Source: Rhizobium sp. ACO-34A (lineage in GTDB: Bacteria > Pseudomonadota > Alphaproteobacteria > Rhizobiales > Rhizobiaceae). From it: DNA of 64,000 nt. The notes beneath the pieces are model-generated. The model worked only from the letters and a program-made list of their open reading frames with translations, made no database searches and had not been told where the DNA came from. Shown here in pieces: positions 1 to 9,464 of this stretch (the stretch's first letter is position 1; every line of letters starts with the position of its first letter). The DNA lies in contig CP021371.1 in assembly GCA_002600635.1 (NCBI GenBank), positions 2,359,001 to 2,423,000 of the forward strand, read 5' to 3'. Made by a program: the position numbers and the translations under genes.

Positions 1-104
1 GTCAGCCAGATGGTAATCGTCACCGGCGCGCAGATGATGAGGCCGGTCAGGAAGTTGTTTCTGAGCCGCGTTGCGACGGATATACGGTCGGAAGTCTCGT
101 TCAT
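1..104 (-). CDS. DUF502 family membrane protein, N-terminal fragment cut by the window edge
   Basis: Reading the reverse strand from the ATG at 104 gives an open frame to position 1, beginning MNETSDRISVATRLRNNF and then LTGLIICAPVTITIWLT. The RNNFLTGLIxxxPVTITIWLT pattern is typical of the first membrane segment of DUF502 proteins, which are multi-pass inner-membrane proteins of unknown function. It lies downstream of glmS on the same strand, an order I associate with rhizobia. Only about 34 residues are in the window, so the family call rests on this one motif. Confidence 0.7.
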   Translation of the reverse strand, partial: MNETSDRISVATRLRNNFLTGLIICAPVTITIWL

Positions 105-308
105 CGCTCGCTTGCGTCTATGTTGCGTCGCCGTAAAACCCCGGATGGAAGGCGACAATGCCGGAGGGTACCGGACCATGCAAGGGCAATGCCGGTAAAT
201 ATTCCGGCGCGCACCTTCACTTTCGTGGGCGAACAGGCATGCCGGCAAAGGCAGCAGCGGTGACGGCCCCTATCGCGGTTTCGTCACCTTCCGCCTCGCC
301 TCGGATGA

Positions 309-2135
309 TCACTCCACCGTGACCGACTTGGCGAGGTTACGCGGCTGGTCGACGTCAGTGCCCATGAAGACCGCCGTGTGGTAGGCAAGCAGCTGGATCG
401 GCAGCGCGAACACCATCGGCGAGATGATCTCCGCGACGTTGGGTAGCACAATGGTCGCCATGGTTTCGAGCTTAGAGGCGGCAGCCCCCTTCTCGTCGGT
501 GATGAAGATAATGCGGCCGCCACGGGCCGCCACTTCCTGCATGTTCGACACCGTCTTTTCGAAGAAGCGGTCGTAAGGCGCAATCACGATCACCGGCATG
601 TTTTCGTCGATCAGCGCGATCGGGCCATGCTTGAGTTCGCCGGCCGCATAGCCTTCGGCGTGGATGTAGGAGATTTCCTTGAGCTTCAACGCGCCTTCCA
701 TGGCAAGCGGGAAACTCGTGCCGCGGCCGAGATAAAGCACGTCCTTGAACTTCGACAGGTCGCGGGCGAGGCTTTCCATCTGCGGCTGGATGCTGTTCAG
801 CACCTGGCTCATGATGCGCGGCATCTCCGCGAGGCTCTTGACCAGTTGCTTCTCTTCCTCGGGCGATACCGTGCCGCGCGCCTTGCCGGCGGCGATCGCA
901 AGCGAGGCGAGCACGGCGAGCTGGCAGGTGAAGGCCTTGGTGGAGGCAACGCCGATTTCCGGGCCGGCGAGAATCGGGAAGATCGCATCGGATTCCCGGG
1001 CGATGGTCGATTCCTTGACGTTGACGATCGCGCCGATCTTCAGGCCTTGCTCATGGCAGTAGCGCAGCGAAGCCAGCGTATCCGCGGTCTCGCCGGACTG
1101 CGAGATGAACAGCGCTGCCTGATCCTTGTAGAGCGGCATCTCGCGGTAACGGAATTCGGAGGCGACATCGATCTCGACCGGCAACCGGGCATAACGCTCG
1201 AACCAGTACTTGCCGACGAGGCCGGAGAGATAGGCCGTGCCGCAGGCCGAAACGGCTAGCCCGCGCAGCGACTTGAAGTCGATGGCCGCATCGACTGCCT
1301 TCACGGTGTGGCCGTTGAAATCGACATAGTTCGAAAGTGCGTGGGAGATCACTTCCGGCTGTTCGTAGATCTCCTTTTCCATGAAGTGGCGGTGGTTGCC
1401 CTTGTCGACGACGAAGGCGGTCGCCTGGGAAATCTGGTGCGGACGCTCGACCGGATTGCCGGCGAAATCGATGATCTCGGCGCTATCCCTGTGCAGGATC
1501 GCGCAGTCGCCATCGACCAGATAGGCGATCTCGTTGGTGAACGGAGCAAGCGCGATGGCATCCGAGCCGAGGAACATTTCGCCCTTGCCGAAGCCGATCG
1601 CAAGCGGAGGCCCGAAGCGGGCGGCCATGATGGTATCGGGATCGTCGGCGAACATCACCACCAGCGCGTAGGCGCCGGTGACGTGGTTCAGCATGGCGAG
1701 CATCGCCGCGCGGTTGTCGAGACCCTGCCGGCGATACTTCGCGATCAGCTGGGCAACGACTTCCGTGTCGGTCTGGGTGGTGAACACCGCACCGCCGGCG
1801 ATCAGTTCGTCCTTGAGCTCGGAGAAATTCTCGATGATGCCGTTATGCACGACGGCGACGCCATCGACGAAATGCGGGTGGGCATTGGTCTCGTTCGGCA
1901 CGCCATGGGTTGCCCAGCGGGTGTGGGCGATGCCGATGCTGCCGGCGAGCGGTTCGCCGTCGAGCTTCTTTTCGAGGTTGAAAAGCTTGCCCTCGGCCCG
2001 CCGGCGATCCATCACGCCCTTTTCGATCGTGGCGACGCCTGCGGAATCGTAGCCGCGATATTCGAGCCGCTTCAGCGCATCGACCAGGCGCTCCGCAACC
2101 GGCTGGTTACCGACAATACCGACAATACCGCACAT
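309..2135 (-). CDS. glmS: glutamine--fructose-6-phosphate aminotransferase (isomerizing)
   Basis: GlmS makes glucosamine-6-phosphate from fructose-6-phosphate and glutamine, the first committed step to UDP-GlcNAc for peptidoglycan and LPS. The 608-residue product starts MCGIVGIVG, so Cys1 of the N-terminal Ntn glutaminase is exposed after Met removal; this fixes the start at 2135 rather than the in-frame ATG 60 bases upstream. Two SIS isomerase domains follow (SACGTAYLSG, SQSGETADTL and LGRGTSFPLAMEGALKLKE are visible) and the protein ends LAKSVTVE, the conserved GlmS C-terminus. Length is normal. It follows glmU on the same strand with a gap of about 110 bases, so the two consecutive pathway genes are probably co-transcribed. 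I saw no glmS ribozyme. Confidence 0.97.
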   Translation of the reverse strand: MCGIVGIVGNQPVAERLVDALKRLEYRGYDSAGVATIEKGVMDRRRAEGKLFNLEKKLDGEPLAGSIGIAHTRWATHGVPNETNAHPHFVDGVAVVHNGIIENFSELKDELIAGGAVFTTQTDTEVVAQLIAKYRRQGLDNRAAMLAMLNHVTGAYALVVMFADDPDTIMAARFGPPLAIGFGKGEMFLGSDAIALAPFTNEIAYLVDGDCAILHRDSAEIIDFAGNPVERPHQISQATAFVVDKGNHRHFMEKEIYEQPEVISHALSNYVDFNGHTVKAVDAAIDFKSLRGLAVSACGTAYLSGLVGKYWFERYARLPVEIDVASEFRYREMPLYKDQAALFISQSGETADTLASLRYCHEQGLKIGAIVNVKESTIARESDAIFPILAGPEIGVASTKAFTCQLAVLASLAIAAGKARGTVSPEEEKQLVKSLAEMPRIMSQVLNSIQPQMESLARDLSKFKDVLYLGRGTSFPLAMEGALKLKEISYIHAEGYAAGELKHGPIALIDENMPVIVIAPYDRFFEKTVSNMQEVAARGGRIIFITDEKGAAASKLETMATIVLPNVAEIISPMVFALPIQLLAYHTAVFMGTDVDQPRNLAKSVTVE

Positions 2136-2244
2136 AGATTTCTCCGTCTGGGTGAACTCGTGCGCCAGTCCTATCGCTTTTCGCGATTTCCGCAATCGGA
2201 CCGGCGGTCACATTCGGTTTCGCTGCGTTACGCAAGCGCAGCAT

Positions 2245-3606
2245 TCAGGATTTGCTGCTGCGAGCGGCCTTCAGCGCCTGATTACGCTCGCGGATCGCCT
2301 TGGCGCGTTCCGGCTTGATTTCCTGCCGGGCACGACCGAGCGCCAGAGCGTCGGCGGGAACATCCTGCGTAATGACGCTGCCCGAGGCCACGAACGCACC
2401 GTCTCCAACGGATACGGGAGCCACCAGCGCCGAGTTGGAGCCGATGAAGGCGCGTTCCCCGATATGGGTTTCGTGCTTGTTGATGCCGTCGTAATTGCAG
2501 GTGATCGTTCCGGCGCCGATATTGGCGTCGGCGCCGATCGTCGCGTCGCCGATATAGGTCAGATGGTTGACCTTGGCGCCCTTGCCGATCTCGGCCTTCT
2601 TCACTTCGCAGAAATTGCCGACCTTGGAGCCTTCCGCCAGATTGGCGCCCGGCCGCAGGCGCGCAAACGGACCGACGGTGGCGCCTTCCGCCACCTGGGC
2701 GCCTTCGATGTGCGAAAAGGCATGGATCACGGCCCCACCCTGGATCACCACGCCGGGGCCGAAGACGACGTTGGGCTCGATCAGCGCATCCTGCCCGATC
2801 ACCGTGTCGTGGGAGAGGAAAACGGTTTCCGGCGCGATCATCGAAACGCCTGAAATCATCAGTTCGTGACGGCGACGATCCTGCCACAGCCGTTCGATGG
2901 CCGCGAGTTCCGCGCGATTGTTGCAGCCGGTCAGTTCCGCTTCCGGCGCATCGACCGCGCCCGCGCGACCGCCGAGCGAGCGGGCGATTTCGACGAGGTC
3001 GGTCAGGTAGTACTCGCCCTTGACGTTGGCGTTACCGATGCGTGAGAGCAGGTCCAGCGCCTTGCGACCGTCGATCGCCATCAGGCCGCTGTTGCACCAG
3101 GTGACGGCGCGCTCTTCGTCGCTCGCATCCTTCTCCTCGCGGATCGCGACGAGTTCGCCATTTTCGACGAGCAGACGTCCGTAGCCGGTCGGCTTTTCGG
3201 TGTGGAAGCCGATGACGGCGATGTCGTTGCCCCTCGCCAGCGCTTCGCGCGCCGCAATCAGCGGTCCAGCGGTGATCAGCGGCACATCGCCATAGGCGAC
3301 GAGGATTTCATCATAGCCGCGGGCAATCGCCTCGCGCGCCGCGAGCACCGCATGACCGGTGCCGAGCCGTTCCGTCTGTACGAAGGGAGTGACCTCGAGA
3401 CCTTCGATGCTGGCGGCTTTTGTGACCTTGTCGGCGTCACGGCCGACCACAAGGGCGACATCCGATATGCCCGAAGTCGCGATGGTGGCCATCACATGGG
3501 CGATCATCGGCCGGCCGGCGACCGGATGCAGCACCTTCGACATCGAGGACTTCATGCGGGTGCTTTCGCCTGCGGCGAGAATGACGGCGAGACAGCTGCG
3601 GCTCAT
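2245..3606 (-). CDS. glmU: bifunctional GlcNAc-1-phosphate uridyltransferase / GlcN-1-phosphate acetyltransferase
   Basis: GlmU acetylates glucosamine-1-phosphate and couples it to UTP, giving UDP-GlcNAc in the cytoplasm. The 453-residue product has the nucleotidyltransferase signature [11 protein letters not shown] near its N-terminus, then YGDVPL, and a C-terminal left-handed beta-helix made of hexapeptide repeats (for example [18 protein letters not shown]). The start at 3606 has a GGAG ribosome-binding site a few bases upstream; the 38 residues in frame before it are unlike the family. Transcribed ahead of glmS in the same direction. Confidence 0.97.
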   Translation of the reverse strand: MSRSCLAVILAAGESTRMKSSMSKVLHPVAGRPMIAHVMATIATSGISDVALVVGRDADKVTKAASIEGLEVTPFVQTERLGTGHAVLAAREAIARGYDEILVAYGDVPLITAGPLIAAREALARGNDIAVIGFHTEKPTGYGRLLVENGELVAIREEKDASDEERAVTWCNSGLMAIDGRKALDLLSRIGNANVKGEYYLTDLVEIARSLGGRAGAVDAPEAELTGCNNRAELAAIERLWQDRRRHELMISGVSMIAPETVFLSHDTVIGQDALIEPNVVFGPGVVIQGGAVIHAFSHIEGAQVAEGATVGPFARLRPGANLAEGSKVGNFCEVKKAEIGKGAKVNHLTYIGDATIGADANIGAGTITCNYDGINKHETHIGERAFIGSNSALVAPVSVGDGAFVASGSVITQDVPADALALGRARQEIKPERAKAIRERNQALKAARSSKS

Positions 3607-3686
3607 GATTGCTCCGGCGTGGTTCCGATTCAGGAAATTGTTGTTCGGCCCGGTACATAGCAGCAACGCTTCACCGGAACAAAGAA

Positions 3687-3717
3687 CAAAAAGGGCGCCG
3701 CGGGACGGCGCCCTTTT
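3687..3717 (-). terminator. intrinsic terminator of the BMP-type ABC transporter operon
   Basis: The sequence gggcgccg-cggga-cggcgccc forms a perfect 8-bp GC-rich stem, flanked by A-runs on the left and T-runs on the right. On the minus strand the hairpin is followed by TTTTT. It lies just past the stop of the substrate-binding protein gene and before the glmU leader, so it separates two same-strand units. Confidence 0.85.
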
Positions 3718-3739
3718 CAAAAATCATTGCGGCCTGAAA

Positions 3740-4813
3740 TTATTGCGGCAGCTTGTCGTCTACGCCTTCGACGTAGAAGTTCATGCCGAGCAGCGTGCCG
3801 TCGTCAGCCTTCTCGCCTTCCTTCAGCCACGCCGAGCCGTCCTGCTTGTTGACCGGACCGGTGAACGGATGCAGTTCGCCCGACTTGATCTTGGCTTCGG
3901 TCGCTTCGGCAAGCGCCTTCACGTCGTCAGGCATGTTGGTGTAGGGCGCCATGGTCAGGATGCCGTCCTTCAGGCCGTCCCAGCTCTGCTGCGACTTCCA
4001 GGTGCCGTCGAGCAGTGCCTGCGTGCGCTTGATGTAATAGGCGCCCCAGGTGTCCTTGATCGCGGTCAGCTGGGTGTTCGGGCCGGCGGCGATCATGTCG
4101 GAAGCCTGACCGAAGGCCTTGATGCCGCGTTCCTGCGCAACCTGCATCGGAGCGGTGGTGTCGGTGTGCTGGGTCAGGATATCGACGCCCTGGTCGATGA
4201 GAGCCTTGGCGGCGTCCGCTTCCTTGCCCGGGTCGAACCAAGTGTTGGCCCAGATGACCTTCATCTTGAAGTTCGGGTTGACCGACTTCGCGCCGAGTTC
4301 GAACGCGTTGATGCCCATCACGACTTCCGGGATCGGGAAGGAGGCGATGTAGCCTGCGAGGCCCTTTTCGGACATCTTGCCAGCGATGACGCCTTGGATG
4401 TAGCGGCCTTCATAGAAGCGCGAGTTGTAGGTCGCGACATTGTCAGCAGCCTTGAAGCCGGTTGCATGCTCGAACTTCACGTCGGGGAACTTGGCGGCAA
4501 CCTTGATGGTCGCGTCCATGAAGCCGAAGGACGTGGTGAAGATCAGCTTGCAGTCCGAACGGGCGAGACGCTCGATCGCGCGTTCGGCGTCAGGGCCTTC
4601 CGGCACGCTTTCGAGGAAGGGCGTGTCGATCTTGTCGCCGAAGTGAGCCTGCAGCTCCTGCCGGGCGATGTCATGGGCCTGCGTCCAGCCGCCATCGGTC
4701 TTGGTGCCGACATAGACGAAGCAGACCTTGGTCTTGTCTTCTGCTGCGGCAGTGCCGGCGAGACCGCCGAGCGCGGCCGTCGTTGCAGCCAGTGCCAAAA
4801 ACAGTTTCTTCAT
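3740..4813 (-). CDS. BMP family ABC transporter substrate-binding protein
   Basis: Periplasmic binding protein of the BMP/Med family, which in characterised members binds purine nucleosides and related compounds. The 357-residue product has an N-terminal signal peptide (MKKLFLALAATTAALGGLAG..AAAED), then KVCFVYVGTKTDGGWTQAHDIARQ, the typical BMP opening. It is the last gene of the operon ATPase-permease-permease-BMP and is followed by a strong terminator. Which substrate it binds cannot be read from the sequence. Confidence 0.92.
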   Translation of the reverse strand: MKKLFLALAATTAALGGLAGTAAAEDKTKVCFVYVGTKTDGGWTQAHDIARQELQAHFGDKIDTPFLESVPEGPDAERAIERLARSDCKLIFTTSFGFMDATIKVAAKFPDVKFEHATGFKAADNVATYNSRFYEGRYIQGVIAGKMSEKGLAGYIASFPIPEVVMGINAFELGAKSVNPNFKMKVIWANTWFDPGKEADAAKALIDQGVDILTQHTDTTAPMQVAQERGIKAFGQASDMIAAGPNTQLTAIKDTWGAYYIKRTQALLDGTWKSQQSWDGLKDGILTMAPYTNMPDDVKALAEATEAKIKSGELHPFTGPVNKQDGSAWLKEGEKADDGTLLGMNFYVEGVDDKLPQ

Positions 4814-4850
4814 GATAACCCCTATCCTGGTTTGTTGATTTTGTTGAGCT

Positions 4851-5771
4851 TTATCTATCCGGCACGAAGGGTTTTCCCAGCGAGGCCGGTGTGTTGATCA
4901 GCGTCGTGCGCCGATTATGGGAAATTATGATCAGGACGACAATGGTTGCGGCATAGGGCAGCGCAGAGAGAAACTGCGAGGGTAAACCAATGCCGAATGC
5001 CTGCGCATGCAATTGCCCGATCGTAACGGCGCCGAACAGGTAGCCGCCGGCAAGCACCCGCCACGGACGCCACGATGCGAAGACCACCAGCGCCAGCGCG
5101 ATCCAGCCGCGTCCCGCGGACATGTTCTCCACCCATTGCGGCGTGTAGACGAGCGACAGCTGCGCGCCCGCCAGACCCGCGCAGGCGCCGCCGAACATCA
5201 CCGCGAGATAACGGGTGCGGATTACATGGATACCGAGCGTATGCGCCGAGGCATGATTGTCGCCGATAGCCCGCAGCTTCAGCCCTGCCCGCGATGCAAA
5301 CAGGAACCAGTTGACCCCGATGACCAGAAGGATCGACAGGTAGAAGATCAGATCCTGCTTGAAAAGCAGCGGCCCGAGAAAGGGAATGTCGGAAAGCAGC
5401 GGAATGGTGATCGGCTGCAGCTTGATGCCCGGCACGCCGACGAAGCTCTCGCCCAGCATGCCCGATACGCCGAGGCCGAGAATGGTCAGTGCAAGACCGG
5501 TCGCAACCTGATTGGCGACCAGCGTCAGCGTCAGGAAGCCGAAGAGCAGCGAAAAGGCGGCGCCCGAAGCGATGCCGGCAAGGATGCCGAGAAACGGCGA
5601 GCCGGTCATGTGGGCGGCTGCGAAAGCACAGACAGCACCGATGATCATCATGCCCTCGACCCCGAGATTGAGGACGCCGGAGCGTTCGGTCACCAGTTCG
5701 CCGAGCGCGGCGATGACCAGCGGCGTGGAGGCGGTGATGACGGTGAGGAGGATGGCTTCCAGGATCATCAT
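4851..5771 (-). CDS. ABC transporter permease (second), nucleoside/simple-sugar importer type
   Basis: 306-residue inner-membrane permease of the branched-chain-amino-acid/ribose superfamily, starting MMILEAILLTVITASTPLVIAALGEL. The ELVTERSGVLNLGVEGMM segment is the conserved motif of the YufQ/NupQ-like second permease that pairs with BMP proteins. The start at 5771 overlaps the stop of the preceding permease by 4 bases (ATGA), a translational-coupling arrangement; the longer in-frame reading upstream is only the shadow of that gene. Confidence 0.93.
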   Translation of the reverse strand: MMILEAILLTVITASTPLVIAALGELVTERSGVLNLGVEGMMIIGAVCAFAAAHMTGSPFLGILAGIASGAAFSLLFGFLTLTLVANQVATGLALTILGLGVSGMLGESFVGVPGIKLQPITIPLLSDIPFLGPLLFKQDLIFYLSILLVIGVNWFLFASRAGLKLRAIGDNHASAHTLGIHVIRTRYLAVMFGGACAGLAGAQLSLVYTPQWVENMSAGRGWIALALVVFASWRPWRVLAGGYLFGAVTIGQLHAQAFGIGLPSQFLSALPYAATIVVLIIISHNRRTTLINTPASLGKPFVPDR

Positions 5772-6859
5772 GCACCTTTGCCGAGCGCGGACCGGACCTT
5801 GGAGGTCACGATCCGGATCTTGTAGTGGATCAGCGTGTCGCAGGAGAGCACGAAGAACAGCAGCAGTCCCTGAAAGACGCGGGTCACCTTGTCGGACACC
5901 CCGATGGAAAGCTGCGCCGCCTCGCCGCCGAGATAGGTCAGCGCCAGCACGAGGCCGGCAGCGATGATGCCGAGCGGATTGAGCCTGCCGAGAAAGGCGA
6001 CGATGATTGCCGTGAAACCGTAACCCGGAGAAATCGACGGCTGCAGATGGCCGATGGAACCCGAGACCTCGGAAATCCCGGCAAGTCCGGCAAAGGCGCC
6101 CGAAAGCAGCATCGAGAACCACACCATGCCGCGCGACGAGAACCCGGCGAATCGTCCTGCCCGTTCCGACTGCCCAAGCACCACCACCTGAAAACCCTTC
6201 AGCGTGTAGCGCATCATGAACCAGATGCCGACGGCGGCGATGATGGCGAAGGCAAAGCCCCAGTGGGCACGGCCGGACGCCAGCATCTCAGGCAGGACGC
6301 CTTCCGTCACGAAGCTCCGGCTCTGGGGGAAGTTGTAGCCCTGCGGGTCGCGCCATGCGCCGCGCACCAGCCAGTCGAGGAAAAGCTGCGCGATATAGAC
6401 CAGCATCAGGCTGGTCAGGATCTCGTTGGTGTTGAACCGGGTTTTGAGCAGCGCCGGAATGGCCGCGTAAAGCGCGCCGCCAAGAGCTCCCATCACCATC
6501 ATCAGCGGCAGGAGCAGCGGCGAATGCCATTCGTAGAAGACGACCGGCAGGAACGAACCGGTGATCGCGCCGATGGTGAATTGGCCCTCCGCGCCGATAT
6601 TCCAGTTGTTCGAGCGATAACAGATCGATAGCCCCACCGCGATCAGGATCAGCGGTCCGGCCTTGATCGCAAGCTCGTGCAGCGACCACACCTCGAGCAG
6701 CGGCTCGATGAAGAAGCTGTAGAGCGCCGAGACCGGGTCCTTGCCAAGCAGCGCGAACATCACGCCACCGAAAAACACCGTCAGCGCCAGCGCCAGCAGC
6801 GGTGAGACGATGGCGAACAGGCCCGACATGCGGGCGCGCTTTTCGAGTTCAATGCGCAT
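5768..6859 (-). CDS. ABC transporter permease (first), nucleoside/simple-sugar importer type
   Basis: 363-residue multi-pass permease beginning MRIELEKRARMSGLFAI. The segment SICYRSNNWNIGAEGQFTIGAI is the conserved loop of the YufP/NupP-type permease. It overlaps the 3' end of the upstream ATPase gene by 11 bases and the downstream permease gene by 4, so the four genes form a tight operon. Expected to form a heterodimeric channel with the second permease. Confidence 0.93.
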   Translation of the reverse strand: MRIELEKRARMSGLFAIVSPLLALALTVFFGGVMFALLGKDPVSALYSFFIEPLLEVWSLHELAIKAGPLILIAVGLSICYRSNNWNIGAEGQFTIGAITGSFLPVVFYEWHSPLLLPLMMVMGALGGALYAAIPALLKTRFNTNEILTSLMLVYIAQLFLDWLVRGAWRDPQGYNFPQSRSFVTEGVLPEMLASGRAHWGFAFAIIAAVGIWFMMRYTLKGFQVVVLGQSERAGRFAGFSSRGMVWFSMLLSGAFAGLAGISEVSGSIGHLQPSISPGYGFTAIIVAFLGRLNPLGIIAAGLVLALTYLGGEAAQLSIGVSDKVTRVFQGLLLFFVLSCDTLIHYKIRIVTSKVRSALGKGA

Positions 6860-8411
6860 CGGCAGTCTCCAGCCCGTGCATGCCGCCCATCAGCAGGCCG
6901 ATCTTCTCGCGTGTCATCGTCGCGGCCGGATAGGCCTCGGACAACTTGCCCTCGGAAATCGCGGCAATGCTCGTCGCCACTTCGAAGATCTCGTCGAGAT
7001 CCTGGCTGATCACCACCACGGCGGAGCCCGAACGGGCCAGATTGACGAGCGCCTGCCGGATACGGCTTGCGGCCCCTGCGTCCACGCCCCAAGTCGGCTG
7101 GTTCACCACCAGCACGGCAGGCTGCCGGTCAAGCTCGCGCCCGACGACGAATTTCTGCAGGTTGCCGCCGGAAAGCGAACCGGCGGCCGGATCGTCGCCG
7201 CTCTTTCGCACGTCCATCGTCTCTGAAATCCGCTGCGCCGCCTTGCGAATGGTATCGTATCGAATGAGCTTGAGCGCCCCGCCGGCAAGAAATGCCTTGG
7301 CGTCGGAACGGTTGCGCGCAAGCAGCAGGTTGTCGGACAGCGAAAGGGCCGGAACCGCCGCATGGCCGTGCCGCTCTTCCGGAACGAATCCGGCGCCCAT
7401 CAGCCTGCGGGCCGAGATGCCGAGGCGACCCACCGCCCGGTCGCGAATACGGACCGATTCATTGTCCTCGACCGCATATTCGCCCGAAAGCGCGTCGAAA
7501 AGCTCTCCCTGGCCGTTACCCGCGACACCCGCGATCGCCAGAACTTCGCCGGCCTTCACGCGCAGCGACACGTCCTTGAGCGACATGGCGAACGGCGTGC
7601 GCGCGCTGACCGAGAGATGGCGCGTTTCCAAAAGCACGTCGCCGGTAGAGACGTCGTCGTCGCGATGTACGCCGGCGACCTCTGCTCCCACCATCATGCG
7701 GGCGAGCGAGGCCGGCGTCTCCGAACGCGGATCGCACTGGCCCGTGACCTTGCCATGGCGCAGAACCGTGGCGCGATCACAGATGCGCTGAACCTCTTCC
7801 AGCCTGTGGCTGATATAGAGAACCGAACGCCCTTCTGCTTTCAGCTTGAACAGCGTTTCGAACAACCGGTCGGCTTCCTGCGGCGTCAGAACCGAGGTCG
7901 GTTCATCGAGAATGATCAGCCGAGGGTTTTGCAGGAGCGCGCGCACGATCTCGATGCGCTGGCGTTCGCCCACCGAAAGATCGGCCACATGCGCATCGGG
8001 ATCGAGCGGCAGGCCATAAGCCTTCGAAAGCTCCGCGGCCTTCTTCGAGATTTCGGAGATCGACACGGCTTCATCGAGCGCAAGCGCGATGTTTTCCGCG
8101 ACCGTCAGCGCTTCGAACAGCGAGAAATGCTGAAAAACCATGCCGATGCCGAGCTTGCGGGCGGCGGCCGGTGACGGAATGGAGACCTGTCCGCCCTGCC
8201 ACGAAATCGTGCCGGCGGATGGCGCGAGAATTCCGAACAGCATTTTGACGAGTGTGGACTTGCCAGCGCCGTTTTCACCGAGCAGCGCATGGATCTCTCC
8301 ATGGCCGATATCGAGGTCGATGCCGTTGCAGGCGGTGAAACTGCCGAACAGCTTCGTAAGCCCTTGCACGGCAAGAAGCGAATCAGCCGCCTTCATGTCG
8401 GTATTCGACAC
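6849..8411 (-). CDS. ABC transporter ATP-binding protein with two tandem ATPase domains
   Basis: About 520 residues with two ABC cassettes. The first has Walker A GENGAGKST, signature LSVGERQRIEIVRAL and Walker B LIILDEPTS. The second has a degenerate Walker A GVAGNGQGE, signature SLSGGNLQKFVVGREL and WGVDAGAASRIR, as usual for BMP-coupled importers. I chose the GTG at 8411 because GAGGGGGA lies at good spacing before it; an in-frame ATG at 8396 (MKAADSLLAV) lacks a clear ribosome-binding site. First gene of the importer operon, 125 bases past the end of pcs. Confidence 0.92.
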   Translation of the reverse strand: MSNTDMKAADSLLAVQGLTKLFGSFTACNGIDLDIGHGEIHALLGENGAGKSTLVKMLFGILAPSAGTISWQGGQVSIPSPAAARKLGIGMVFQHFSLFEALTVAENIALALDEAVSISEISKKAAELSKAYGLPLDPDAHVADLSVGERQRIEIVRALLQNPRLIILDEPTSVLTPQEADRLFETLFKLKAEGRSVLYISHRLEEVQRICDRATVLRHGKVTGQCDPRSETPASLARMMVGAEVAGVHRDDDVSTGDVLLETRHLSVSARTPFAMSLKDVSLRVKAGEVLAIAGVAGNGQGELFDALSGEYAVEDNESVRIRDRAVGRLGISARRLMGAGFVPEERHGHAAVPALSLSDNLLLARNRSDAKAFLAGGALKLIRYDTIRKAAQRISETMDVRKSGDDPAAGSLSGGNLQKFVVGRELDRQPAVLVVNQPTWGVDAGAASRIRQALVNLARSGSAVVVISQDLDEIFEVATSIAAISEGKLSEAYPAATMTREKIGLLMGGMHGLETADAH

Positions 8412-8536
8412 TTGTCCCCCTCGGTCATTGTGCCCCGGATCTTGTCCCATGTCCGGATCGATATCGTCATATTGATAACGCGTTTGCGGCGTCCGGCAAC
8501 TGACATCGCTGACTTTTTACGGCTTTTTGCACTGCA

Positions 8537-9277
8537 TTATCGATGCTTGATGCCGCGACTTCCGAGGGAGGGGAAAAACTGCAGCACGCCGCCGATGCAA
8601 TAGAGATAGAGGCCAGAAGCGGAAAAGGCGACCTTGAGCCAGAGCGGTGTGTGGAAATGCAGGAGAAGCGCGTAGATGCCGAGCGCACTCCAGAGCAGGA
8701 ACATCCCGAGATTGAGCGGCCGCAGCCGTTCCACTCGCACCGGGTGCAGGAAGTGGATCGGCAGGAAGGTCAGGATGACGGAGAGTGTTACGATGATAAG
8801 CGCCGTATTGGCGTCTGCATCGATGACGAAGAGCGTGAAGACAAGCATGTTCCAGACGACCGGGAAGCCCGAAAAGAAATACTCGTCCGTCTTCATGCCC
8901 GTATCGGCGTAGTAGATCGCACTTGAAACCACGATCATGCCGGCTGCGACGAAGGACCATGGCTCGCCGATCATGCCGCTCTGATAGAGCGCGAAGGCCG
9001 GCAGGAGCACATAGGTCACGTAGTCGATGATATTGTCCAGCGTATCGCCGGACCAGTTCGGCAGCACTTCCTTGACCCGCACCTTGCGGGCGATCGGCCC
9101 GTCGATACCATCGACGAGAAGCGCAAGGCCCAGCCACCAGAACATGTCGACGAAGCGGAGTTCCGCAGCGGCGACGACGCCGAGGAATGCAAGGAAGGAG
9201 CCCGAGGCTGTCAGGATGTGAACGGAGAAGGCCCGGATTTCCGCATAAGGAACCCGCCGGTAATTGAAAATTTTCAT
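8537..9277 (-). CDS. pcs: phosphatidylcholine synthase (CDP-diacylglycerol + choline)
   Basis: Pcs condenses choline directly with CDP-diacylglycerol to give phosphatidylcholine, a route found in rhizobia and other host-associated alphaproteobacteria. The 246-residue, multi-spanning protein carries the CDP-alcohol phosphotransferase signature, readable as DGIDGPIARK...GDTLDNIIDYVTY, matching DGx2ARx8-9Gx3Dx3D. The length fits the family. It is divergent from the UbiH-like gene, with a shared intergenic region of about 190 bases. Confidence 0.93.
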   Translation of the reverse strand: MKIFNYRRVPYAEIRAFSVHILTASGSFLAFLGVVAAAELRFVDMFWWLGLALLVDGIDGPIARKVRVKEVLPNWSGDTLDNIIDYVTYVLLPAFALYQSGMIGEPWSFVAAGMIVVSSAIYYADTGMKTDEYFFSGFPVVWNMLVFTLFVIDADANTALIIVTLSVILTFLPIHFLHPVRVERLRPLNLGMFLLWSALGIYALLLHFHTPLWLKVAFSASGLYLYCIGGVLQFFPSLGSRGIKHR

Positions 9278-9464
9278 GTTCGCCGTGTCGCCCCCTTCAG
9301 ACTGCGCATCGGTATCTAATGAAATCAGCGGTTTTGCAACCGGGAGCGCGCTACGTCCTGTGTTTTGTCAATTTATCCCGTCTCCCGGAAAGCTCAGCCA
9401 TGTGCCAAATCGGCCCATGGATTTCGCCGCCGCCTCGGACTAAAATGCACGACGGAAGAATTGG

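Noticed and set aside
2101..2130. Short tandem repeat accgacaat(a) at the glmS 5' end
   Set aside because: It is coding sequence for the GIVGIVGN motif of GlmS and only two units long.
309..2135. CRISPR arrays, prophage or insertion-sequence transposases anywhere in the window
   Set aside because: No regularly spaced direct repeats, no cas genes, no integrase or transposase reading frames seen; palindromic repeats present are RIME-like or the separate double-hairpin family.
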